64,000 bases of DNA from Nonomuraea turcica (lineage in GTDB: Bacteria; Actinomycetota; Actinomycetes; Streptosporangiales; Streptosporangiaceae): contig NZ_JAUZQF010000010.1 of assembly GCF_030718205.1 (NCBI RefSeq), positions 62,001-126,000 of the forward strand, written 5' to 3'. Both the position numbers and the translations under genes were made by a program. Shown piece by piece: positions 56,749-64,000 of the stretch. The notes beneath the pieces are model-generated. The model was not told where the DNA came from and did not search any database. It saw only the letters and a list, made by a program, of their open reading frames with translations. Each line of letters begins with the position of its first letter. Position 1 is the first letter of the stretch.

Positions 56749-58026
56749 ATGCAGCACCGCATCGTCGTCCTCGGAGCCGGATACACCGGAGCCGTCGCCG
56801 CCGGCCGCCTCGCCAAGCGACTCCGCCGCGAGGACGTTGCCATCACCCTCGTCAACGCCGAACCCGACTTCGTCGAACGCGTCCGCATGCACCAGTTGGC
56901 GACCGGACAGGACCTCAAGCCCCGGCCGTTCAGCGAGATGTTCGCGGGCGCCGGCGTCGAGCTGAGGCTCGCGAAGGTCACCGGCGTCGACGTCGACCGC
57001 AAGACCGTCACCGTCATCGACGCGAACGGCGCAGGCTCGAACGCGCCCGAGTCCGGCGCAGCCTTGATCGCGCCCGAGTCCGGCGCAGCCTTGATCGCGC
57101 CCGAGTCCGGCGCAGAAGAACTCGCCTACGACACGCTCGTCTACGCCCTCGGCAGCGGCTGGAACGCCCAAGGCGTCCCCGGGACCGCCGAGCACGCCTA
57201 TGAGATCGCCAGCCGTCCCGGAGCACTCCGGCTGCGCGAGCGCCTGGCCCACCTCGATGCCGGGCAGACCGTGGTCGTCGTCGGCGGCGGCCTCACCGGC
57301 GTGGAAGCCTCGACCGAGATCGCCGAGGCCCGCCCGGACCTCGACGTCGCCCTCGCCGCCCGCGGCGGCCTCGGCGACTGGCTTTCCCCCAAGGGCCGCG
57401 AGCACCTGCGGAAGGTCTTCGGCAAGCTCGGGATCACCGTGCACGAGCACGCCGCCGTCACCGGCGTCGAAGCCGACCGCATCGCCACCGCCGACGGGAC
57501 GGCCATCCCGGCCGCGGTCACCGTGTGGACCGCCGGCTTCGCGACCCACCCGATCGCGAAGGCGACCTCGCTGGAGGTCACCGGCAGCGGCCAGATCGTG
57601 GTCGACGGGACCATGCGTTCGGTCTCACACCCGGACGTGTACGCCGTCGGCGACGCGGCCATGGTGATGGGCCCAGGGGACAAGCCGCTGCGGATGTCGT
57701 GCGCCTCGGGAATTCCGACCGCGTGGCAGGCCGCCGACGCGATCGCGGCGCGCCTGACCGGCGGGAAACTCCCGAACACGCCGATCCGCTACTTCAACCA
57801 GTGCATCTCACTGGGCCGCAAGGAGGGTTTGATCCAGTACGTCACCGCCGACGACCGCGCCGTACCGGCGGTCCTGGCCGGACGGCTCGCCGCCGTCTAC
57901 AAGGAGCTGGTCTGCAAAGGCGCCGCCTGGGGCGTGGCCAACCCGATGCTCGGGCTGCCGACCCGGCGCCGCCGCGTCACCCGGGAGCGGACCGCGGCGG
58001 GCTCAGCCGTCAAGGCGCCGGCGTAG
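56749..58026 (+). CDS. NAD(P)/FAD-dependent oxidoreductase, NDH-2-like
   Basis: This protein has 425 residues from ATG 56749; GGAG lies upstream. The FAD-binding fingerprint is RIVVLGAGYTGAVAAGRLA (about residues 4-22). The NAD fingerprint is TVVVVGGGLTGVEASTEIAE (about 175-194) and the second FAD motif is HPDVYAVGDAAMVMG (about 288-302). The length and order fit type II NADH dehydrogenase-like proteins. It sits right after the ECF41 gene and is its expected target. Between the FAD and NAD domains a 9-residue unit (APESGAALI) is repeated 2.7 times with perfect DNA identity. Confidence 0.9.
   Translation: MQHRIVVLGAGYTGAVAAGRLAKRLRREDVAITLVNAEPDFVERVRMHQLATGQDLKPRPFSEMFAGAGVELRLAKVTGVDVDRKTVTVIDANGAGSNAPESGAALIAPESGAALIAPESGAEELAYDTLVYALGSGWNAQGVPGTAEHAYEIASRPGALRLRERLAHLDAGQTVVVVGGGLTGVEASTEIAEARPDLDVALAARGGLGDWLSPKGREHLRKVFGKLGITVHEHAAVTGVEADRIATADGTAIPAAVTVWTAGFATHPIAKATSLEVTGSGQIVVDGTMRSVSHPDVYAVGDAAMVMGPGDKPLRMSCASGIPTAWQAADAIAARLTGGKLPNTPIRYFNQCISLGRKEGLIQYVTADDRAVPAVLAGRLAAVYKELVCKGAAWGVANPMLGLPTRRRRVTRERTAAGSAVKAPA
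57043..57114 (+). repeat. Perfect 27-bp tandem repeat, 2.7 copies, in the oxidoreductase gene
   Basis: Units at 57043-57069 and 57070-57096 are identical, followed by 18 bp of a third at 57097-57114. The repeat stays in frame and encodes a flexible insertion on a surface loop. Confidence 0.9.
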
Positions 58027-58041
58027 AGCACGACGCGAAGC

Positions 58042-58066
58042 AAGCGCCCTCGATGCGAGGGCGCTT
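58042..58066. terminator. Strong hairpin terminator after the oxidoreductase gene
   Basis: AAGCGCCCTC (58042-58051) pairs exactly with GAGGGCGCTT (58057-58066) around GATGC, and outer GCGAAG/TTCGC bases extend it. It lies 16 bp after the stop codon and before the convergent DUF4396 gene end. Confidence 0.75.
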
Positions 58067-58121
58067 CGCTGTCGGTCTTTCGCGCTACCGCTCGTAGCAG
58101 AGGCCTCAAGAGTGCGGGTCG

Positions 58122-58658
58122 TCAGTGGTGGTAGGCGTGAATGACCGCATGCCCCTTCCCCCGTCCGATGATCCACTTGTTGATCGGCCACGTGACGAGG
58201 AACGCGACCAGCAGCGCAAAGGCCAGCGCACCCCAGAACAACACAGACGCGAGACCGGCGTCCATGGCGCCCGGAACGATCACCATGACGCCGTTGTCGA
58301 CGATCTCCATGACGAGGATTGACAGCGTGTCCGCGGCCAGCGCGAGCCGCAGCGCCTTACGCCAGTCCACGCCGGCGCGGAACAAGCCACGCAGCGTGAG
58401 CGCGTACCCGAAGATGAACGCCAGGACGACGGCCAAGATGATGCTGGGCACGTCATGCCAGCCCAGCGCGGTGGCGATCACCATGCCGAGGACCTCGCCA
58501 ATGGCGCAACCGGTGAGGCAGTGCAGCGTCGCCGACGCGGCCGCTCCCCAGGTCACCTTCATCCGGTGTGCTTCATGATCGCCGCCCTGGGAGTGGCCGT
58601 GATCATGCGAGTCGTGATCCTGGTGTTCATACCCAGCGTGGTGAATTGATTCAGACAT
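58122..58658 (-). CDS. DUF4396-family membrane protein with His-rich N-terminus
   Basis: This 178-residue protein has AAGG 6 bp before ATG 58658. The first 32 residues are packed with His and Asp (HHAGYEHQDHDSHDHGHSQG). DUF4396 follows, with about four helices: ATLHCLTGCAIGEVLGMVIA, IILAVVLAFIFGYALTLRGL, DTLSILVMEIVDNGVMVIVP, WPINKWIIGRGKGHAVIHAY. The conserved H-C-x3-C in helix 1 and the His-rich tail suggest copper or another soft metal. A CsoR-type palindrome upstream supports a copper link. Function is not proven. Confidence 0.85.
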   Translation of the reverse strand: MSESIHHAGYEHQDHDSHDHGHSQGGDHEAHRMKVTWGAAASATLHCLTGCAIGEVLGMVIATALGWHDVPSIILAVVLAFIFGYALTLRGLFRAGVDWRKALRLALAADTLSILVMEIVDNGVMVIVPGAMDAGLASVLFWGALAFALLVAFLVTWPINKWIIGRGKGHAVIHAYHH

Positions 58659-59019
58659 TGCTACCTTCTAGGTCGATCAAGCGCATCTGGGCGCCAAATT
58701 TATACCCCGCTAGGGTATAGACGCAAGTAGAGGTCACGGCAGGCGGAAGCCTGCATCTACGATGATCAATAGGAAGCATCGTTTCGCGACCGTTACGGAC
58801 GGTCGGCCAACAGCCTCTTCCCGGCCGCTCGACCACGCTTCTGACCCACATAGAAGCAGGTCAGAGGCATAGATGGCCTCACAAAGGAGCCGTGCAGCCG
58901 ATTTACGGAGTTTACATATTGGGCACTTGTATCTACGGAAAACCTCTATAGAGTCGCATGAAACACCCGTTCGCCCACTGCGGCGGCGATCTCGACCTCT
59001 TATACCCCCGGGAGGTTCC
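58659..59019. other. Divergent intergenic region, no gene
   Basis: It holds the CsoR-like palindrome at 58701-58719 and is AT-richer than its surroundings (58890-58960). Open frames here lack ribosome sites. The region must contain the promoters of both flanking genes; TATAGA at 58947-58952 is a possible -10 for the plus strand. Confidence 0.5.
58701..58719. promoter_or_regulatory. CsoR-type copper operator-like palindrome
   Basis: TATACCC (58701-58707) and GGGTATA (58713-58719) are perfect arms around CGCTA. TACCC...GGGTA palindromes are the established binding pattern of CsoR/RcnR-family metal sensors. It lies 42 bp upstream of the DUF4396 start. Confidence 0.65.
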
Positions 59020-60639
59020 GTGTACCGGCAATCGAGGATGTTCATCGCGATGGCGGCCGCACTCTGGTTAGCTCTGGCCGGGTGCGGCGCGGGTACCGAG
59101 CCTCCGCAGAGCGGGAAGACCTCCGCTGCCGCCAAGAGCGTGACGATCGCCATCTCCTCGGATGAGGGGACGCTGACCCCGTTCACCAACCAGACCGGTT
59201 ATCCGGGGAACAACCTGGTGAAGCTGATCTTCGACACGCTGGTCATCGTCCAGGGCGACGGGGTCACCCCGCTGCTGGCCAGGCAGGTCCAGACCACCGA
59301 CAACAAGATCTTCACCATGCCGCTCAGGCAGGGCGTCACCTGGCACGACGGCAAGCCGCTGACCGCCGACGACGTGGTGTTCAGCGTCGAGTTCTACAAG
59401 AAGCACCTGGAGGGTGACTCCTCGATCGACGTGCGGCCGGTGGAGAGTGTGACCGCGAGCGGCGACACCGTGACACTGACCCTCAAGGCGCCCGATCCGG
59501 AGTTCCCGCGGCGCATTCTGGCCGACATGGCGATCTTGCCCAAGCACCTGTGGGAGTCGGTGGAGAAGGTCGGCGAGGCCGGGACCGACAAGGCGATCGG
59601 CACCGGCCCGTACAAGCTCACGCAGTACGACAACGCCCGCGGCTACACGCTGACCGCCAACGCCTCCTACGCCATGGGCAAGCCGAAGGCCGACACCGTG
59701 AAGATCGTGGTCATCCCGGAGGAGTCCACGCAGTTCGCCGCTCTGCGCACCGGCGAGATCCACCTGTCCACCCGTATCGTGCCGCCGCAGCAGCTCCAGG
59801 CGCTGGAGCGGCAGCCGAACATCGGCGTGGTGAAGGGCACCGAGTTCGCCTCGACCCTGCTGGCCTTCAACACCACCAGGGCCCCGTTCGACAAGCCGGA
59901 GGTCCGGCGCGCCCTGGCGAAGGCGATCGACGTGACCGACCTGGTCAAGACGGCCCTGCTCGGCCAGGGCACGCCCGGCAACCCGGGCTTCATCCACGCC
60001 GAATCCCCCGTCAAGCCTGACAGCCTCGCCCCGCTCTACGACGTCGACGCGGCCAAGCGTGAGCTCGACGCGCTGGGGGCCAAGCCGGGCGCCGACGGGA
60101 TCCGGGTGCTCGACGGCAAGCCCATGTCGTACGAACTGCTGGTCCAGAGCACCTCCACCGACCGGCTGCGCAGCGCGGAGCTGATCCGCGACATGCTCAA
60201 GGCAGTGGGTGTGGCCGTGAAGGTGTCCTCGCTCGACCCCGACTCGCTGGATGCGAAGGTGTGGCCCGACTACGACGTACGCAAGGGCCGCAACTACGAC
60301 ATGTCCATGTGGGGCTGGTCCGCTCCGGTGATGCTGAGCAGCGGCACCATTGCGCAACTGGTCGCCTCGGATCCGGAGGACGGCTCCCTCAACGTCGTCG
60401 GTTTCAAGGACGACCAGGTCGATTCCGTCGTGAAGACCCTGACCTCGGCCCCTACCATGGAGGACAGGACGGCGGCGGCCAAGCAGCTCCAGGCGCAGAT
60501 CGCCGAGCAGATGCCGTTCCTGACGCTCTACTACCGCAACGGCGCCTACGCCTTCCGCAAGGACGTCTACAGCGGCTGGGCCTGGCAGAACGGCTCGGCG
60601 GTGCTCAACAAGTTCTCCCTCGTCGAGTTCAAGCCGTGA
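59020..60639 (+). CDS. Family 5 extracellular solute-binding lipoprotein (peptide type)
   Basis: This protein has 539 residues from GTG 59020, with GGAGG 5 bp upstream; ATG 59038 is possible. The lipoprotein signal is RMFIAMAAALWLALAGCGAG. SBP_bac_5 segments include VTIAISSDEGTLTPFTNQTG, FTMPLRQGVTWHDGKPLTAD, IGTGPYKLTQYDNARGYTLT and FDKPEVRRALAKAIDVTDLV. It is the first gene of a second peptide/nickel-type ABC operon that continues past the window. Confidence 0.92.
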   Translation: MYRQSRMFIAMAAALWLALAGCGAGTEPPQSGKTSAAAKSVTIAISSDEGTLTPFTNQTGYPGNNLVKLIFDTLVIVQGDGVTPLLARQVQTTDNKIFTMPLRQGVTWHDGKPLTADDVVFSVEFYKKHLEGDSSIDVRPVESVTASGDTVTLTLKAPDPEFPRRILADMAILPKHLWESVEKVGEAGTDKAIGTGPYKLTQYDNARGYTLTANASYAMGKPKADTVKIVVIPEESTQFAALRTGEIHLSTRIVPPQQLQALERQPNIGVVKGTEFASTLLAFNTTRAPFDKPEVRRALAKAIDVTDLVKTALLGQGTPGNPGFIHAESPVKPDSLAPLYDVDAAKRELDALGAKPGADGIRVLDGKPMSYELLVQSTSTDRLRSAELIRDMLKAVGVAVKVSSLDPDSLDAKVWPDYDVRKGRNYDMSMWGWSAPVMLSSGTIAQLVASDPEDGSLNVVGFKDDQVDSVVKTLTSAPTMEDRTAAAKQLQAQIAEQMPFLTLYYRNGAYAFRKDVYSGWAWQNGSAVLNKFSLVEFKP

Positions 60640-61610
60640 TGCCGTGGCGATATGCGGTGGGCAGGCTGGCCGAGTACGCCGCCGTGCTGGCGGTGGCGCT
60701 CACGCTGAACTTCGCCCTGCCCCGCGCCCTGCCGGGCGGCCCGCTGAAGTCGTTCGGCAGCCCGGAGGCGCTCGCGAGGCTGACCGACGACGAACGGGCG
60801 CAGATCGCCACCCAGTACGGCTTCGGAAAGCCCCTGCACGAGCAGTTCCTCGACTACCTCGGCGGCGTCTTCACCCTCGACCTCGGCACATCCCTGTCCG
60901 ACGGACGGCCGGTGACACAGGCGCTGGGCGAGGCGTTGCCGTGGACGTTGCTGCTCGTGGGCACCAGCATCATCTGCACTGCGCTGGTGGGCGTGACGTT
61001 CGGTGTGCTGGGTGCGCTGCGCCGGCGCGAAGGCAAGGGTTCGGGACTGCTCGGCACGGCCATCGTGCTCGACTCGTTTCCCCAGTTCTGGCTGGGGATG
61101 CTGCTCATCGTCCTGTTCGGCGTGCAACTCCAGTTGCTGCCGACCTTCGGGGTGTCGGGCGTCGAAGGCGTGACGGTCTCCGGGGTGTTGCTGCATCTGA
61201 TCCTGCCGGTGACCACCATGACGCTGACCGGGATGGGCTACCTGTTCCTTTACACCCGCTCGTCGCTGCTGACGGTGTTGACCAGCGAGCCGATCCAGCA
61301 CGCGCACGCCCGAGGCGTCCCTTATGGGCGGCTTGTCAGGCGGCATGCGTTGCGGCCCGCCCTGCTGCCCGTGCACACGATCCTCATGATGGAGATCGGC
61401 TTCCTGGCCGCGGGCTCGATCGTGGTGGAGACCGTCTTCGCCTATCCGGGGCTCGGCCGGCTGACCTTCGACGCGATCACGGCCCGCGACTATCCGCTGA
61501 TGCAGGGCGCGTTCCTGGTGCTGACGCTGATGGTCGTGCTGATGAACGCGGTGGCCGACGCCACGTACCCGCTGCTCGATCCCCGCGCCAGAACCGGAGG
61601 CGGCCCATGA
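60639..61610 (+). CDS. DppB-type ABC permease
   Basis: This protein has 323 residues from ATG 60639, overlapping the stop of the binding protein gene (TGATG). VALTLNFALPRALPGGPLKS, QFLDYLGGVFTLDLGTSLSD and VVETVFAYPGLGRLTFDAIT are family marks. The EAA-like loop is HAHARGVPYGRLVRRHALRP. Six helices. Confidence 0.92.
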   Translation: MPWRYAVGRLAEYAAVLAVALTLNFALPRALPGGPLKSFGSPEALARLTDDERAQIATQYGFGKPLHEQFLDYLGGVFTLDLGTSLSDGRPVTQALGEALPWTLLLVGTSIICTALVGVTFGVLGALRRREGKGSGLLGTAIVLDSFPQFWLGMLLIVLFGVQLQLLPTFGVSGVEGVTVSGVLLHLILPVTTMTLTGMGYLFLYTRSSLLTVLTSEPIQHAHARGVPYGRLVRRHALRPALLPVHTILMMEIGFLAAGSIVVETVFAYPGLGRLTFDAITARDYPLMQGAFLVLTLMVVLMNAVADATYPLLDPRARTGGGP

Positions 61611-62458
61611 TGTTCCTGCGCGCCCCCCGCCGCAGCCTCCTCGGCACGCAAGGGCTGATCGGCGCCTGCATCCTTGTCGCGATCGTCGGCGTCGCCCTTT
61701 ACGGCACGGTGCTGCCCGACGACGCGGGCCGCGCCCGGGTGGCGCAGCCCTACGCCCCTCCCGGAGCGGGGCTGCCGCTCGGAGCCGACGATCTCGGCAG
61801 GAACCTCCTCGACCAGCTCATCGTCGGCGCCGGCACCTCGCTGAGCCTGGCGTTCATCGTCGCCGCGGCCACCACCGCGCTCGCGGCGCTGGTGGGCGGG
61901 GCGGCCGGGATCGGGCCGCGGTGGTTGTCGGCCACGCTGATGCGCGGCACGGACGTCATGCTGGTGCTGCCCGAGCTGATCCTCTACATTCTCGCGGCGG
62001 CCTTCCTCGGCCAGTCCTTCGGCACGCGGGTGACGATCCTGGCCCTGATCCTCTGGCCGGTCCCGGCCCGGGTGCTGCGGGCCGCCGTGCTGACCGCCTG
62101 GTCGCGGGGCCATCTGGAGGTGGCCCGCGCGATGGGGGCGCCCCGCTGGTGGCTGCTCCTGCGGCACGGCTCCTACCTGATCGGGCCGCTGCTCATCCCG
62201 GTCTTCGTCCGTACGGCGATGCGTGCCGTCATCTACGACGCGACCCTGTCGTTCCTCGGCCTCGGGGACCCGACCGCGCCGAGCTGGGGCACCACGCTGT
62301 TCTGGGTGCAGACCAACGGCGTGTTCCTGTCGGAGGCCTGGCTGTGGTGGGCGCTGCCACCGGGCGCCGCGATCACGCTCACCGTGCTGGCCCTCGCCCT
62401 CATCGGCATCGCCGTCGAGGAACGGCTCAACCCCGCGCTCAGGGAGGCCGGCCGATGA
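61607..62458 (+). CDS. DppC-type ABC permease
   Basis: This protein has 283 residues from ATG 61607 (ATGA overlap), with GGAGG upstream. GLPLGADDLGRNLLDQLIVG, the EAA-like loop LEVARAMGAPRWWLLLRHGS and DATLSFLGLGDPTAPSWGTT mark the DppC family. It partners with the DppB-type protein. Confidence 0.92.
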   Translation: MMFLRAPRRSLLGTQGLIGACILVAIVGVALYGTVLPDDAGRARVAQPYAPPGAGLPLGADDLGRNLLDQLIVGAGTSLSLAFIVAAATTALAALVGGAAGIGPRWLSATLMRGTDVMLVLPELILYILAAAFLGQSFGTRVTILALILWPVPARVLRAAVLTAWSRGHLEVARAMGAPRWWLLLRHGSYLIGPLLIPVFVRTAMRAVIYDATLSFLGLGDPTAPSWGTTLFWVQTNGVFLSEAWLWWALPPGAAITLTVLALALIGIAVEERLNPALREAGR

Positions 62459-64000
62459 CGCTGTCACTGCGCGATCTCACGATCAGCTACGGGGACCTGA
62501 CCGCGGTGGACCGGATCAGCCTGGACGTCGCGGAGGGCGAGGTCGTGGCGCTCGTGGGCGAGAGCGGCTGCGGCAAGACCTCGCTCGCCCGCGCCCTGCT
62601 CGGGCTGCTCCCCCGCACCGCTTCCGTCACCGGTTCCGCGCAGCTGGGCGAGGACGAGCTGGCGAGGCGTACCGACTGGAAGGACATCCGAGGCCGCCGG
62701 GTCGCCATCGTGCCGCAGGGCGCGATGTCCGGCCTCAGCCCGGTGCACCGGATCGGCGCCCAGCTCACCGAGATGCTCACCCTGCACGGCGGCCACGCGG
62801 ACCCGGCCGAGCTGCTGGAACGCGTCGGCCTCCAGCCGGCCATGCTGCGGTGTTATCCGCACGAGCTGTCCGGAGGCCAGCGGCAACGGGTCGCGATCGC
62901 CCTGGCCCTGGCGGGCGAGCCGCGGCTGCTGATCGCCGACGAGCCCACCACGGGGCTGGACGCGATCACGCAACGGCAGGTCCTCGCCCTGCTCGCGGGT
63001 CTCGGCACCACCATGCTCATCGTCTCGCACGACCTCGCCGGGCTGATGCCGTACGCGGACCGGGTCGCGGTCATGTACGCGGGCCGCCTCGCCGAGGTGC
63101 GCCCGGCCCGCACGCTGGCCGCCGAGCATGCCCACCCCTACACGGCGGGCCTGCTGACGGCGACGCCTGTCGCGGACCGGCAGGTGCCGTGGGGCAGCAT
63201 CCCCGGCTCCGCGCCCGCCCTCGACCTGCTGCCGAAAGGGTGCCGGTTCGCCCCGCGCTGTCCCCTGGCCACCAGCCTGTGCAGCGAGGAAGCACCGCCG
63301 CTGCGCTCGCACGGCCCGGCGCAGGTAGCCTGTCACCACCACGACAAACCGGCATTCCCAGTGGTGCCGCGAGGCGACCATCCGCTGGGAGCTCCGGTGG
63401 TCCGCGTGGCCGATGTCCATCATCGCTACCGGACGCGAACCAGGACCGTGGAGGCGCTGCGTGGCGTCGATCTCGACATCCACGCCGGAGAGATCGTCGC
63501 GCTGGTGGGCGAGAGCGGCTCCGGCAAGAGCACGCTGGCCAGGATCATCCTCGGCTTGCTGCGCCCGGCCGGCGGCCGGGTCGAGATCGCGGGTGAGGAC
63601 CTGACCACGCGGCGAGGCCGTGCGCTGCGCCGCCTCCAGCAGCGGATCGGCTTCGTCCACCAGGACCCTTACGACGCGCTCCACCCCGGGATGCGCGTCG
63701 CGAGCCTGGTGGCCGAACCCTTCGTGACGACCGGCGCACCACGGGAACAGCGAGCCAAGCGGGTGCGGGAGGCGGTGAGCGCCTCCGGGCTGCCGGTGTC
63801 GGACGAGTTCCTGCAGCGCTTCCCCGGTCAGCTGTCGGGCGGGCAGCGGCAGCGTGTGTCCATCGCCAGGGCGCTCGCCGCCGATCCCCTCCTGCTGGTC
63901 GCGGACGAGGCCACCTCGATGCTGGACGTCTCCACCCGCGCCGGCATCGCCACCACGCTCCGCACGCTGGCCGTCGATCGCGGGCTCGCCGTCCTGTTCG
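62455..64000 (+). CDS. Fused DppD-DppF-type ABC ATPase, 3' end beyond window
   Basis: ATG 62455 overlaps the permease stop (ATGA); the frame is open to base 64000, giving 515 residues. Domain 1 has Walker [10 protein letters not shown], signature [15 protein letters not shown], Walker [13 protein letters not shown] and the Cys tail [20 protein letters not shown] (about residues 263-282). Domain 2 begins near residue 320, with Walker [24 protein letters not shown], signature [15 protein letters not shown] and Walker [13 protein letters not shown]. It joins in one chain the two ATPases that are separate in the first dipeptide operon of this window. Only the last part of domain 2 is missing. Confidence 0.93.
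   Translation, partial: MTLSLRDLTISYGDLTAVDRISLDVAEGEVVALVGESGCGKTSLARALLGLLPRTASVTGSAQLGEDELARRTDWKDIRGRRVAIVPQGAMSGLSPVHRIGAQLTEMLTLHGGHADPAELLERVGLQPAMLRCYPHELSGGQRQRVAIALALAGEPRLLIADEPTTGLDAITQRQVLALLAGLGTTMLIVSHDLAGLMPYADRVAVMYAGRLAEVRPARTLAAEHAHPYTAGLLTATPVADRQVPWGSIPGSAPALDLLPKGCRFAPRCPLATSLCSEEAPPLRSHGPAQVACHHHDKPAFPVVPRGDHPLGAPVVRVADVHHRYRTRTRTVEALRGVDLDIHAGEIVALVGESGSGKSTLARIILGLLRPAGGRVEIAGEDLTTRRGRALRRLQQRIGFVHQDPYDALHPGMRVASLVAEPFVTTGAPREQRAKRVREAVSASGLPVSDEFLQRFPGQLSGGQRQRVSIARALAADPLLLVADEATSMLDVSTRAGIATTLRTLAVDRGLAVLF

Noticed and set aside
59001-59015. TATACCCCCGGG upstream of the second peptide-binding protein as another CsoR site
   Set aside because: Only one arm matches the palindrome at 58701 and it overlaps the ribosome binding site GGAGG; likely coincidence.

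Overview
The window is 64 kb of very GC-rich DNA with dense, translationally coupled operons, GTG/TTG starts, several apparently leaderless genes, a SARP regulator, a DivIVA protein and an ECF41-type sigma factor. This points to a soil actinomycete. A Streptosporangiaceae-like organism (for example Nonomuraea) would fit, but that assignment is a guess from gene content only.

Layout. 1-2670: a large LuxR/MalT-type regulator on the minus strand, cut by the window edge. 2901-4483: a DUF418 membrane protein followed by an IS630-like transposase remnant and a 308-bp exact copy of part of an MFS gene located 19.3 kb further on. 4495-18787: a 13-gene minus-strand sugar operon holding two ABC systems, a split transketolase, an FGGY kinase, a TIM-barrel isomerase, DUF2291 and two nucleoside-hydrolase-fold proteins. 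A divergent SorC-type regulator (19064-20056) and an AT-rich operator sit at its head. The gene set resembles the transketolase route for D-apiose. 20591-25673: a small conserved protein, an ATPase/DUF234 protein, and an XRE-cupin regulator divergent from an MFS pump plus a DUF1684 protein. 25865-34888: a pectin locus with ROK regulator, DUF6807, Gfo/Idh/MocA oxidoreductase, sugar ABC importer, pectate lyase and pectinesterase, followed by a decayed GH43 gene.

35845-40530 is the most unusual part. It holds a small SARP regulator convergent to a seven-gene operon: MauE-like redox membrane protein, thioredoxin-like protein, S26 signal peptidase, ABC exporter, and three tandem short Cys-rich peptides. 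Two of the peptides are under 60 codons. They share a leader and a Cys spacing pattern, and the operon looks like a self-contained system for making, oxidising, trimming and exporting disulfide-rich peptides.

40660-45147: phosphotransferase-like protein, haloalkane dehalogenase, ZIP-like transporter, DivIVA protein and a broken CDF metal transporter. 45148-53831: a nine-gene LacI-controlled peptide/opine-type uptake operon, with a 30-bp perfect palindrome upstream and a phospholipase D-like protein at its end. 53979-58658: secreted TAP-type peptidase, ECF41 sigma factor, NDH-2-like oxidoreductase, and a DUF4396 protein behind a CsoR-like palindrome. 59020-64000: a second peptide-type ABC system ending in a fused two-domain ATPase that runs off the edge.

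No tRNA, rRNA or CRISPR array was seen. All function calls come from reading motifs by eye; no database search was run.
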